Of a DNA stretch of 16,220 nucleotides, positions 6,563 through 13,822 are shown piece after piece. Position 1 is the first letter of the stretch; each line of letters starts with the position of its first letter. The notes below the pieces were generated by a model. The model was not told the DNA's origin and did not search any database. It worked only from the letters and a program-made list of their open reading frames with translations. The position numbers and the translations under genes were made by a program. Origin of the DNA: Desulfobacteraceae bacterium UBA2230 (lineage in GTDB: Bacteria; Desulfobacterota; Desulfobacteria; Desulfobacterales; Desulfosarcinaceae); contig DDYQ01000217.1 of assembly GCA_002348005.1 (NCBI GenBank), forward strand, positions 1 through 16,220. The letters are read 5' to 3'.

Positions 6563-7867
6563 ATGCCAAGTATCGAAGTAATCACCCTCGTTCTGTTCGG
6601 TGGATTGCTCCTCCTGCTGGCTCTTGGAATCCCGGTGGCTTTTGCCCTGGGGGGGTTGACCGTCCTGCTCACCTTTCTGCTCGAAGGACCGCAGGCGCTC
6701 TACACGGTGGCCAGCACGACCTATCAACAGATTACGAGCCCGACGCTCATGACGATCCCGCTTTTCCTGATCATGGGGAATTTCCTGGTTCATTCGGGTA
6801 TTTCCGAACGGCTTTTTCACGCGCTGAGCTACTGGCTCTCGGGCGTACGCGGCGGGCTCGCGCTGGTCTCTATCGGGGTGTGTGTGGCACTGGCGATGTG
6901 CGGCGGCTTCGGCCCCGGTATTCTGACCATGGGATTGGTGGCGGTTCCGGCCATGCTCAAGCACAACTACCACAAGAGCATCGCCCTGGGTACGGTGATG
7001 GCGGGGGGCGTTCTGGGCGAATTGATTCCGCCGGCCATCATCATGATCATCTTTGCCTTTATCGCACGGGTGTCCATCGGCAAGCTGTTTTTTGGCGGGA
7101 TTGTGCCCGGCCTTATCCTGGCGTGCGGTTACGTACTCTACGTTCTCATTTGCGCTTATCTGAATCCGGACGCCGCCCCGGGGTCGGCCGAATCGGTCAC
7201 CTGGCGCATGCGCTGGAAAGCGCTGGGTGACATTTTCTTTCCCGCCTTGTTGATCGTGCTTGTGCTGGGTTCGATTTTCTTCGGCATCGCCACACCCACC
7301 GAGGCGGCCGGCGTCGGCGCCCTTGGCGCCCTCGGCATTTGCGTCGCCTATCGTAAACTGACCTGGAAAGTGTTGATCGACTCCTGCACGGACACCCTCA
7401 AAATCAGCGGCATGGCGCTTTGGATCCTCATCGGCGCAACCCTTTTCGGAGTCTTTTATGCCAGCGCGGGAGCACAGGACATGGTCATGGGTCTGGTGGA
7501 AGGGCTCGAAGTGAACCGCTGGGTCATTCTTTTCATAATGCAGTTCATCCTGCTGGCATTCGGCATGTTCATGGATGATTACGCGATCGTCACGATCTGC
7601 GCCCCTATTTTCCTGCCGGTTGCACTGGCCCTGGGGTTCGACCCCATTTGGTTCTCGATCATTTTCATCATCAATATGCAGGTCGCCTACCTGACACCGC
7701 CATTCGGCTGGGCCCTGATCATGATGAAGGGCGTGGCCCCCGTACAGGTCACCACCCGAGACATCTGGCGATCGGTGCCTCCTTTTACGCTGATGCAGGT
7801 GTTCGTGCTGGTGTTGACCATGGTGTTTCCGGAAATCGCCACCTGGCTGCCCAATAAGGTTTTTTGA
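6563..7867 (+). CDS. dctM: TRAP transporter large membrane subunit (DctM family)
   Basis: This 434-residue polytopic protein has about twelve hydrophobic segments and DctM signatures: LMTIPLFLIMGNFL (62-75), GELIPPAIIMIIFAF (152-166), GIATPTEAAGVGALGAL (241-257) and the late FMDDYAIVTICAPIFLP (336-352) and LTPPFGWAL (377-385). It forms the Na+-coupled translocation pathway in the inner membrane with DctQ and receives substrate from DctP. The length is normal for the family. The gene follows dctP by 55 bases. The ribosome-binding site is modest: AAGGGA about ten bases upstream, with a second GGAAGG abutting the ATG. The start agrees with family N-termini, which begin just before the first helix. 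Confidence 0.93.
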   Translation: MPSIEVITLVLFGGLLLLLALGIPVAFALGGLTVLLTFLLEGPQALYTVASTTYQQITSPTLMTIPLFLIMGNFLVHSGISERLFHALSYWLSGVRGGLALVSIGVCVALAMCGGFGPGILTMGLVAVPAMLKHNYHKSIALGTVMAGGVLGELIPPAIIMIIFAFIARVSIGKLFFGGIVPGLILACGYVLYVLICAYLNPDAAPGSAESVTWRMRWKALGDIFFPALLIVLVLGSIFFGIATPTEAAGVGALGALGICVAYRKLTWKVLIDSCTDTLKISGMALWILIGATLFGVFYASAGAQDMVMGLVEGLEVNRWVILFIMQFILLAFGMFMDDYAIVTICAPIFLPVALALGFDPIWFSIIFIINMQVAYLTPPFGWALIMMKGVAPVQVTTRDIWRSVPPFTLMQVFVLVLTMVFPEIATWLPNKVF

Positions 7868-7906
7868 AGCTTCGGATATCGTGCTGTAAGAACCAAGGAG
7901 GAATAC

Positions 7907-9616
7907 ATGAGGAATCTTTTGCGTATCAACCTGAACGCGCAACGCTACGCGTTGTCACCGCTCCCGGATGCGTATCTGAACTTAGGCGGACGGGCCTTGA
8001 CGTCGAACATCATCGCCGCCGAAGTACCGCCCCGGACAGATGCCCTGGGGGAGGCCAACAAAGTGGTCATCGCCGCCGGTATCCTGGCGGGGACCGCATT
8101 CCCTAATAATGGGCGGCTTTCGATCGGCGCCAAAAGCCCGCTGACCGGGACGATCAAGGAAGCCAACGCAGGCGGCAGCGCCGCCCAGAAAATGGCGCGT
8201 CTCGGCATTCAGGCCATCGTGCTGGAAGGCCGGGCACGTGAACTGATCACGGTCAAGATCGATAAAGACGGCGTGCAATTTTTCTCCAGCGCCAACCTGA
8301 AGATGGTCGGCAATCTGGACTGTATTCAGGCGTGCCGGATGGAGCACGGCGATTCGATCAGTGTCATCTCGATCGGACCGGCGGGCGAAATGGGCCTCAA
8401 GGCCGCCGCCGTGATGGTCAGCTCGCCCGATTTCCATCCCCGTGCCGCGGCCCGTGGCGGTCTGGGGGCCGTGATGGGGTCTAAAAATGTCAAAGCCCTT
8501 GTCATCGATGACCAGGGCGGCGCCGCACCGGAAATCAAGGATAAGGCCCTGTTCAAGGCAGCGGTTAAAGCCTATAGCGAGGGTGTGACCGCGCATCCGC
8601 TGGCCCAGGGATTCAAGCATTTCGGCACCCCCATTCTGGTGAATATGATCAACAGCCTGGGCGCTTTCCCGACCCGAAATTTTTCAAAAGGTCGTTTTGA
8701 CGGTGCCGAAAGAATTTCGGGCGAACACCTGGCCGATCTGATGAAAAAGCGGCCCAATGCCGAGAGTGTGCACCGTTGCATGAGCGGCTGTCTGATGAAC
8801 TGCTCCAACGTATTCACCGATGAAAATGGAAAAGTGGTGGTCTCCGGGCTGGAATACGAGACCCTCGCATTGATGGGTTCCAACTGCATGATCGACGACA
8901 TCGATGCCATCGCCCGAATGAATGCCGTCTGTAACGATGTGGGATTGGATACCATGGATGTGGGCGGCGCCCTGGCCGTGGCGATGGAGGCCGGCCTGAT
9001 TCCCTGGGGCGACGGCTCGCGGGCATTGGCGCTGTTGCAACAGATTGCATCGGGAACCGACAACGGTCGCATGATCGGCAACGGCTGTAAGCATGCTGCC
9101 GAGAAGCTGGGCGTAACGCGCATTCCGCATGTCAAAGGGCAGTGTCTGTCCGGCTACGATCCCCGCGTGTTGAAAGGGACGGGAGTCACCTACGCCACTT
9201 CCACAATGGGTGCTGATCACACCTGCGGCAACGCCCTGCCCAGTCCGGCCAACCCGACCTACGATCCTGCGTCCGCAACGGGGCAGGCGCCGGTTTCGCA
9301 TTTTCTGCAGCGCTATTTCGCGGCCATCGATAGTCTGGGGGTATGCCTTTTCGCGGCCCTGCCGCCCCTGGATATGCCCGATCTGCAGAAGCATCTTGTC
9401 GACAGCACCAGTGCGTTACTGGACGAGTCCCTCTCACAGGACTATCTGATGCGGCTGGGCGATGCGGTCCTCAAGGCCGAGCGCCGCTTCAACCAGGCTG
9501 CCGGATTCGGCGCTGCCGATGACAGACTTCCTGGTTTCTTCAAAACCGAAGCCCTGCCGGGGGCAGGGACCTTCGACGTGGCGGATGAAGAACTGGATTC
9601 CATCCATACTAAATAA
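7907..9616 (+). CDS. Aldehyde:ferredoxin oxidoreductase family protein (tungsten/molybdenum)
   Basis: This 569-residue protein resembles AOR enzymes along its whole length. The N-terminal domain has LGGRALTS (26-33), the segment around NNGRLSIGAKSPLTG (67-81) and NAGG (87-90), which contact the bis-pterin cofactor in the family. Cluster cysteines are C291, C295, C299 (HRCMSGCLMNCSN) and C480 (DSLGVCLF). The spacing C-x3-C-x3-C differs from the C-x2-C-x3-C of Pyrococcus AOR. TSTMGADHTCG (431-441) is also typical. Such enzymes oxidise aldehydes to acids and reduce ferredoxin in the cytoplasm of anaerobes. AGGAGG precedes the ATG at good distance, 39 bases after dctM. The aminotransferase follows 14 bases later and could produce the aldehyde it oxidises (inference). 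No dedicated ferredoxin subunit is encoded nearby. Confidence 0.9.
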   Translation: MRNLLRINLNAQRYALSPLPDAYLNLGGRALTSNIIAAEVPPRTDALGEANKVVIAAGILAGTAFPNNGRLSIGAKSPLTGTIKEANAGGSAAQKMARLGIQAIVLEGRARELITVKIDKDGVQFFSSANLKMVGNLDCIQACRMEHGDSISVISIGPAGEMGLKAAAVMVSSPDFHPRAAARGGLGAVMGSKNVKALVIDDQGGAAPEIKDKALFKAAVKAYSEGVTAHPLAQGFKHFGTPILVNMINSLGAFPTRNFSKGRFDGAERISGEHLADLMKKRPNAESVHRCMSGCLMNCSNVFTDENGKVVVSGLEYETLALMGSNCMIDDIDAIARMNAVCNDVGLDTMDVGGALAVAMEAGLIPWGDGSRALALLQQIASGTDNGRMIGNGCKHAAEKLGVTRIPHVKGQCLSGYDPRVLKGTGVTYATSTMGADHTCGNALPSPANPTYDPASATGQAPVSHFLQRYFAAIDSLGVCLFAALPPLDMPDLQKHLVDSTSALLDESLSQDYLMRLGDAVLKAERRFNQAAGFGAADDRLPGFFKTEALPGAGTFDVADEELDSIHTK

Positions 9617-9630
9617 TCAAGGAGTGGACC

Positions 9631-11007
9631 ATGATCACCGAAAACGAATTGGCTGAGCTTTCATATCACGATGCCCCCACCATCAAAACCAGCATACCCG
9701 GACCCAAAACCCTGCAGTATCTTGAGGACTCCATTGGCAGCGAGTCCATGGCCCGCGGCGGCGGCAAATTCCCGCTGGTGTTTGCCGAAGGCAAAGGGGC
9801 AACGATAAAGGATCCCGACGGCAACGTCTATATCGACATCACTGCAGGCGTGGCGGTCAACTCCGTTGGCCGATGCCATCCCCGCGTGATAGAGGCCATG
9901 CAGCGCCAGATGCAGAGCCTTATGCATGCCAGCGATATTTCAAACGTGCGGCGCACCGATCTGGCCCGGAAAGTGGCCGGCATCATGCCGCGCGGATTGA
10001 AGAACAACTGCATCACCTACTTTGCCCAGAGCGGCAGCGGGGCCGTGGAAACAGCCATCAAGTTCGTTCGCAAAATCACCGGACGGACGCAGATCGCCGC
10101 CTTTCACGGCGCCTATCACGGCGTATGGTGCGGCTGCAATTCTCTGACCACCGGCGACCAGTACCGCAAGGGGTTCGGGCCTTTTATCCCCGGCGTGATC
10201 CACTTGCCTTATCCGTACTGCTACCGCTGCTGCTTCGGGATGGAATATCCCAGCTGTGAACTGCGCTGCGCCCAGTATGTTGATTATGTGCTGAATACAC
10301 CCTACACCGGCGCGGACGACGTCGGCGCGCTGATCATCGAAGCCCAGCAGGGCGAAGGCGGATACGTGCCGCCGCCGCCGGGATACCTCGAAATGATCAA
10401 GAAAGCCTGCGAAAAACACGGCGCCCTCTATATTTCGGATGAAGTTCAGGCCGGTGCGGGGCGCACGGGGAAGATGTGGTGCATCGAACATTCCACCGTC
10501 GAACCCGACATGATCACCTGGGGCAAAGGCATGGGCGGCGACGTGCCCATGGCCGGACTTTCCATTCGAAAAGACCTGGCCGCCAAGGTGGAGGATCATT
10601 CGCAGCCCAACACGTTTGCGGGCAATGCCGTGGCCGCGGTGGCCTGCATGACCAACATCGATATTCTCACTGAAAACGACAGGGCCCTGATTAAACGGGC
10701 CGGCGAACTCGGCGAGGAGATCAAAGATCAGCTTCGCGAGGGGGGCAAAGATATCCGCGTGATCGGTGATGTACGCGGCCGCGGCCTGATGATCGGCATC
10801 GAGATGGTCGAGGACAAGCAGTCGCGTGAACCGTTGAACCGCGATGCAGTCGGCAAGATCATCATGGGGATGCTCGAGCGGGGGCTGGTGATGGTGCCCT
10901 GCGGCCGCTTCGGCAATGTCTTCCGCTTCATGCCGCCGCTGATTTTAACACGCGAACATGCCCGCAAAGCCGCAGACATTCTGCTGGAGACGGCCAAAAA
11001 CATCTAA
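9631..11007 (+). CDS. PLP-dependent class-III (omega) aminotransferase with cysteine cluster
   Basis: This 458-residue fold-type-I enzyme has a class-III course: GNVYIDITAGVAVNSVG (64-80), the phosphate-binding SGSGAVETA (134-142), FHGAYHG (158-164), the PLP-nitrogen aspartate D270 in ISDEVQAGAGRTGK, and the Schiff-base lysine K299 in TWGKGMGG. It resembles 4-aminobutyrate and omega-amino-acid aminotransferases, which move a terminal amino group to a 2-oxoacid and leave an aldehyde. Residues 195-213 hold a cysteine-rich insert (C197, C200, C201, C209, C213). AAGGAG precedes the ATG, and the gene starts 14 bases after the AOR stop, so co-translation is likely. Candidate substrates include GABA, beta-alanine, taurine or similar; the sequence alone does not decide. 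Alanine dehydrogenase nearby would suit a pyruvate-using enzyme (inference). Confidence 0.9.
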   Translation: MITENELAELSYHDAPTIKTSIPGPKTLQYLEDSIGSESMARGGGKFPLVFAEGKGATIKDPDGNVYIDITAGVAVNSVGRCHPRVIEAMQRQMQSLMHASDISNVRRTDLARKVAGIMPRGLKNNCITYFAQSGSGAVETAIKFVRKITGRTQIAAFHGAYHGVWCGCNSLTTGDQYRKGFGPFIPGVIHLPYPYCYRCCFGMEYPSCELRCAQYVDYVLNTPYTGADDVGALIIEAQQGEGGYVPPPPGYLEMIKKACEKHGALYISDEVQAGAGRTGKMWCIEHSTVEPDMITWGKGMGGDVPMAGLSIRKDLAAKVEDHSQPNTFAGNAVAAVACMTNIDILTENDRALIKRAGELGEEIKDQLREGGKDIRVIGDVRGRGLMIGIEMVEDKQSREPLNRDAVGKIIMGMLERGLVMVPCGRFGNVFRFMPPLILTREHARKAADILLETAKNI

Positions 11008-11045
11008 AACCGGTGGAGCATATCCGGATTGAGGGCAATTGTGTC

Positions 11046-11075
11046 GGTCTGCCGGGGTCCTAAACCCGGCAGACC
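11046..11075. terminator. Hairpin after the aminotransferase gene
   Basis: GGTCTGCCGGG (11046-11056) pairs perfectly over 11 bp with CCCGGCAGACC (11065-11075), with an eight-base loop. The tail TGTCTAG is only weakly T-rich, so termination may be imperfect. It lies between converging genes and probably marks the end of the dctP-dctM-AOR-aminotransferase transcript. Confidence 0.6.
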
Positions 11076-11160
11076 TGTCTAGACATCCGGAAAAAGTGCG
11101 CGCGCTGGCCTGGCAAGCGGGTTCATTTTGAAAGATGCCGGACACCCTCGGGTTTTCTGC

Positions 11161-11643
11161 TTATGAGCGCGGCACCACCCGGTTGGGGCCATATCCCAGG
11201 TTCCGTCCTCCTCCCGCTTCGGTATCGGGCGCTATCTGGCGTGCTTCAAGGTGATGCTGCAAGGCCTTCTGATCGAACTGCGATTCCAATTGAGAAAGCT
11301 CCTGCTGTAATCTGATCAGCCGGGCACCATCTGGATTCTGCTTGATCAGTTCGGCCTGCATGGTCAGGCGCTTTTCGGCCATCTGATCCCGCAGGTCGCG
11401 CGTGTCGTCCAGAAACTTTTCCCGGGCGGCCTCCAACTTCCGTGCATCTTCCGGCGCTACCTGGTTCTGAATGGCACGCAGGGGATAACCACTCCCTTCC
11501 ATATATTTATCGGTCACTTCGTAGCCTTGGCCCATCAGGTCCGGTCCCATGCCGTAACCGCCTCCATGGGCAAACACCATGGTGGCTCCGGCCAAAACCA
11601 TCATCGCAGCAAGAATGATGTTTTTGTTGCGGATTTCCTGCAT
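11161..11643 (-). CDS. Small exported Spy/ZraP-like periplasmic protein
   Basis: A 160-residue protein results if translation starts at the ATG at 11643. This is supported by GGGAG seven bases upstream and a signal peptide that begins there (MQEIRNKNIILAAMMVLAGATMVFA, likely cut after A25). A longer in-frame start at 11787 would put 48 hydrophilic residues before the signal peptide and lies upstream of the predicted promoter, so I reject it. The mature part starts HGGGYGMGPD and continues as a long charged helix (about 62-135: APEDARKLEAAREKF, LIRLQQELSQLE), then a glycine-rich tail. This resembles the periplasmic Spy/CpxP/ZraP chaperone and metal-binding group. The histidine- and glycine-rich start could bind metal (inference). 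The family call is moderate; the gene itself is well supported. Confidence 0.75.
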   Translation of the reverse strand: MQEIRNKNIILAAMMVLAGATMVFAHGGGYGMGPDLMGQGYEVTDKYMEGSGYPLRAIQNQVAPEDARKLEAAREKFLDDTRDLRDQMAEKRLTMQAELIKQNPDGARLIRLQQELSQLESQFDQKALQHHLEARQIAPDTEAGGGRNLGYGPNRVVPRS

Positions 11644-12086
11644 TGGTTTTCTCCCTTCCCACTTGAATTGAACCGGCAGGTCGGAGCGATAGAGCGAGCG
11701 ACATTGCACCGATACTCGCCCCCGTCCCGAACTCTCCCATTTCTGACCTAATATGTTTTCGTAACGGATATTGTCAAAACGCCCCATTCACAGGTCGCGC
11801 ATGATCGGGTTGAAAGGCGCGGCCTGTAACGGCAGAGTGTCAGAGATCCACCACGACGCTGTTGCCTTTACAATCAAATCCTGCATATTCACTAAGCTGA
11901 CATCAGGTTGGACATCGAGGCGCCCCCGGACAGAGTCGCCGGTTCCTACAGACAGTCCCGTTGGCCCGGAGCTGAAACGGCGTCGTGGTCCCAGGACTTC
12001 GCCGCCTCTGAAATGCGTGTGTGAGCGGCTCGGACCCAAGTCATACCCGCAGACAGTCGCCAACCGTGTAAGGAAGGAGCAAAGGT
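11644..12086. other. Divergent intergenic region between the ZraP-like gene and ubiX
   Basis: No gene is supported in these 443 bases. It holds a good minus-strand sigma-70-like promoter for the ZraP-like gene. On + there is only a weak candidate, TTGCCT (11862-11867) and CATATT (11884-11889) with a 16-base spacer, which could serve ubiX with a leader of about 190 bases. The rest shows no repeat or RNA structure that I can support. Confidence 0.5.
11750..11777 (-). promoter_or_regulatory. Sigma-70-type promoter of the ZraP-like gene
   Basis: On the minus strand a perfect TTGACA (11777-11772) is followed after 16 bases by CATATT (11755-11750), which has four of six -10 bases. The start would be near 11743, about 100 bases before the chosen ATG and downstream of the alternative start at 11787. 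Confidence 0.5.
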
Positions 12087-12719
12087 ATGAAGAGAATCGT
12101 TGTGGGCATGACGGGTGCATCGGGCGCCATTTACGGCATCCGGTTTCTCGAAGTTCTTTCGACGATGGATATCGAAACCCACCTTGTGATCTCGGAGGCC
12201 GCCGAAAAAACCATCGAACTCGAAACGCCATGGACTATGAAACAAGTGAAAGACCTGGCGCACACGTGTCATGAAAACAAGAATATCGGCGCCAGCATCG
12301 CCAGCGGTTCCTTTTTGACCGATGGGATGGTGGTGATTCCCTGCACCATTAAAACCCTGTCCAGTGTCGCCAACTCCTATAACGACAATCTGCTGGCGCG
12401 GGCGGCCGACGTCACCATCAAAGAGAAACGCAACTTGGTCCTTGTTGTCCGGGAAACCCCCCTTCACAAGGGGCATCTGCGCCTGATGATGGCGGCCGCC
12501 GATCTTGGGGCGACGATTCTGCCGCCGGTGCCGGCGTTCTACACCCATCCACGGACAATCGATGACGTCGTCAACCAGCTCGTAGGCAAAGTTTTGGATA
12601 CCTTCCACATAGAACACAACCTCTTTCGCCGCTGGGGTAGTGCTGAGACCGACCGTGCCGTCGCCGGCAAAGCGCAAAACGAATACGTGCAGTTGAAAAA
12701 GAGTCGCGCGAAAGACTGA
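12087..12719 (+). CDS. ubiX: UbiX-type flavin prenyltransferase
   Basis: The 210-residue flavoprotein starts MKRIVVGMTGASGAIYG, with GASGA at 10-14 binding the FMN phosphate as in UbiX/Pad1. It contains VISEAAEKT (34-42), the PCTIKTLSSVANSYNDNLLARAAD region (85-108) and RNLVLVVRETPL (115-126), all hallmarks of the family. UbiX joins a dimethylallyl group to reduced FMN, making the prenyl-FMN cofactor of UbiD-type decarboxylases. It is slightly longer than the 189-residue E. coli enzyme, with a charged C-terminal tail. GGAAGGAG lies seven bases before the ATG. No ubiD partner is within the window, so its client decarboxylase must be elsewhere. It does not obviously belong to the transport operon. 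Confidence 0.92.
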   Translation: MKRIVVGMTGASGAIYGIRFLEVLSTMDIETHLVISEAAEKTIELETPWTMKQVKDLAHTCHENKNIGASIASGSFLTDGMVVIPCTIKTLSSVANSYNDNLLARAADVTIKEKRNLVLVVRETPLHKGHLRLMMAAADLGATILPPVPAFYTHPRTIDDVVNQLVGKVLDTFHIEHNLFRRWGSAETDRAVAGKAQNEYVQLKKSRAKD

Positions 12720-12897
12720 GCGCCATCCCACCCCCAGATTGAACAATACTTCGCGCAGTTGATACGGCCCTCGTTGCTGGTACTTGAGCTGCAACTTTCA
12801 TGCGACATTCCTCACTGTGGCCAGCCATTCCCGGAATCAGCAGGGTTCCGTCGCGGCACGGGCCAACGCAAGCAGTCAGGACGGTTTGCCGCCGGGC

Positions 12898-12926
12898 TTG
12901 CATTCGCGCGTGCGCCGGCCTATTTT
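12898..12926 (+). promoter_or_regulatory. Possible promoter immediately before the EcsC-family gene
   Basis: TTGCAT (12898-12903), a 17-base spacer and TATTTT (12921-12926) sit just before the ATG at 12933. A start about seven bases after the -10 box would fall on the ATG itself, giving a leaderless mRNA. Each hexamer is a partial match (three and four of six), so this is tentative. Confidence 0.3.
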
Positions 12927-12932
12927 ATCGGC

Positions 12933-13727
12933 ATGACAACTGAACCGATGACCCCTGAAGATCTCGGCGCATTGCGCCTCGCCAAGAACCTGTTGGAGAA
13001 CCCGGGTTGGGCGGTCAAGGCCACTGCATTGATCGGCACGCCGCTGGAGAAGGGCATGAACATGTTGCCGGAAAAATGGTCCGGTCAGATCAACCGCAGC
13101 GTGCGGGTGGCGTTGGGAATGGCGCTGCGGATTGCTGCCGGGTCTTTGGCCGAAGCCCCGGGACGGGCTTCCGCCGAACGCGCGCACACTTTTGCGGCAG
13201 CGGCCGGCGGGGGTGTCGGTGGAGTTTTCGGTCTGCCCGGTTTGCTGGTGGAGTTGCCGTTTTCGACCGTGATCATGCTACGCTCCATCGCGGAGATCGC
13301 GCGTAGCGAAGGAGAGTCGATCCACGATCCGGAGACGCTGCTCTCCTGCCTGGAGGTATTCGCCCTGGGGGGTCGCTCCAGCAGCGATAACGCCGCCGAG
13401 AGCGGCTATTTCGCCATGCGCGCGCTGCTGGCCCGCAGTATGCAGGAGGCCGCTCAGCATATCGCTTCAAAGGGGCTGAGCCAGAAGGGAGCCCCGGTGC
13501 TGGTGCGCTTCATCGGCCAGATCGCCTCGCGATTCGGCATCACCATCGGCGAGAAAGCCGCGGCCCAGGCGCTGCCCATGTTGGGAGCGGCCGGCGGCGC
13601 GATGATCAACACCGTGTTTATCCGTCATTTTCAGGACACGGCGCGCGGACATTTCACCGTTCGGCGGTTGGAACGCGTTTACGGAGCCGAACGGATTGCG
13701 CAGGAGTATGCCGCCCTGGTTGTTTAA
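12933..13727 (+). CDS. EcsC-family protein
   Basis: The 264-residue protein begins MTTEPMTPEDLGALRLAKNLLE from the ATG at 12933. The frame stays open upstream to a TTG at 12759, but those 58 residues are low-complexity and unlike the family, so I chose the internal ATG. It has an EcsC-type course: a helical start, an alanine/glycine-rich AAAAGGGVGGVFGLPGLLVELPF segment at about 87-109, then a helical region with a second glycine-rich stretch (LGAAGGAMINTVF) and HFTVRRLERVYG near the end. EcsC proteins are named after the third gene of the Bacillus ecs cluster and their biochemical role is unknown. The hydrophobic glycine-rich parts suggest membrane association. There is no convincing ribosome-binding site. 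It follows ubiX by 213 bases with no visible terminator. Confidence 0.75.
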   Translation: MTTEPMTPEDLGALRLAKNLLENPGWAVKATALIGTPLEKGMNMLPEKWSGQINRSVRVALGMALRIAAGSLAEAPGRASAERAHTFAAAAGGGVGGVFGLPGLLVELPFSTVIMLRSIAEIARSEGESIHDPETLLSCLEVFALGGRSSSDNAAESGYFAMRALLARSMQEAAQHIASKGLSQKGAPVLVRFIGQIASRFGITIGEKAAAQALPMLGAAGGAMINTVFIRHFQDTARGHFTVRRLERVYGAERIAQEYAALVV

Positions 13728-13822
13728 GAGGGTTATCAATCTTGATCGATGTCGTCTGCGATCGGACTCGAAGTCAGTACTCCGCATCTGAATTCGATTG
13801 ACTCAGCCTTCAGCCTGGGCGG

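Noticed and set aside
6455..7942. A 495-codon open frame on - opposite dctM
   Set aside because: The translation is rich in His, Gln, Asp and Arg, typical of antisense to a membrane protein. It covers the unmistakable DctM and crosses the dctP/dctM boundary.
11771..12274. A 167-codon open frame on + before and into ubiX
   Set aside because: It overlaps the first 188 bases of ubiX in another frame and lacks a ribosome-binding site or family resemblance.
12759..12932. N-terminal extension of the EcsC-family gene from a TTG codon
   Set aside because: The 58 extra residues do not look like the family, and no ribosome-binding site precedes the TTG.
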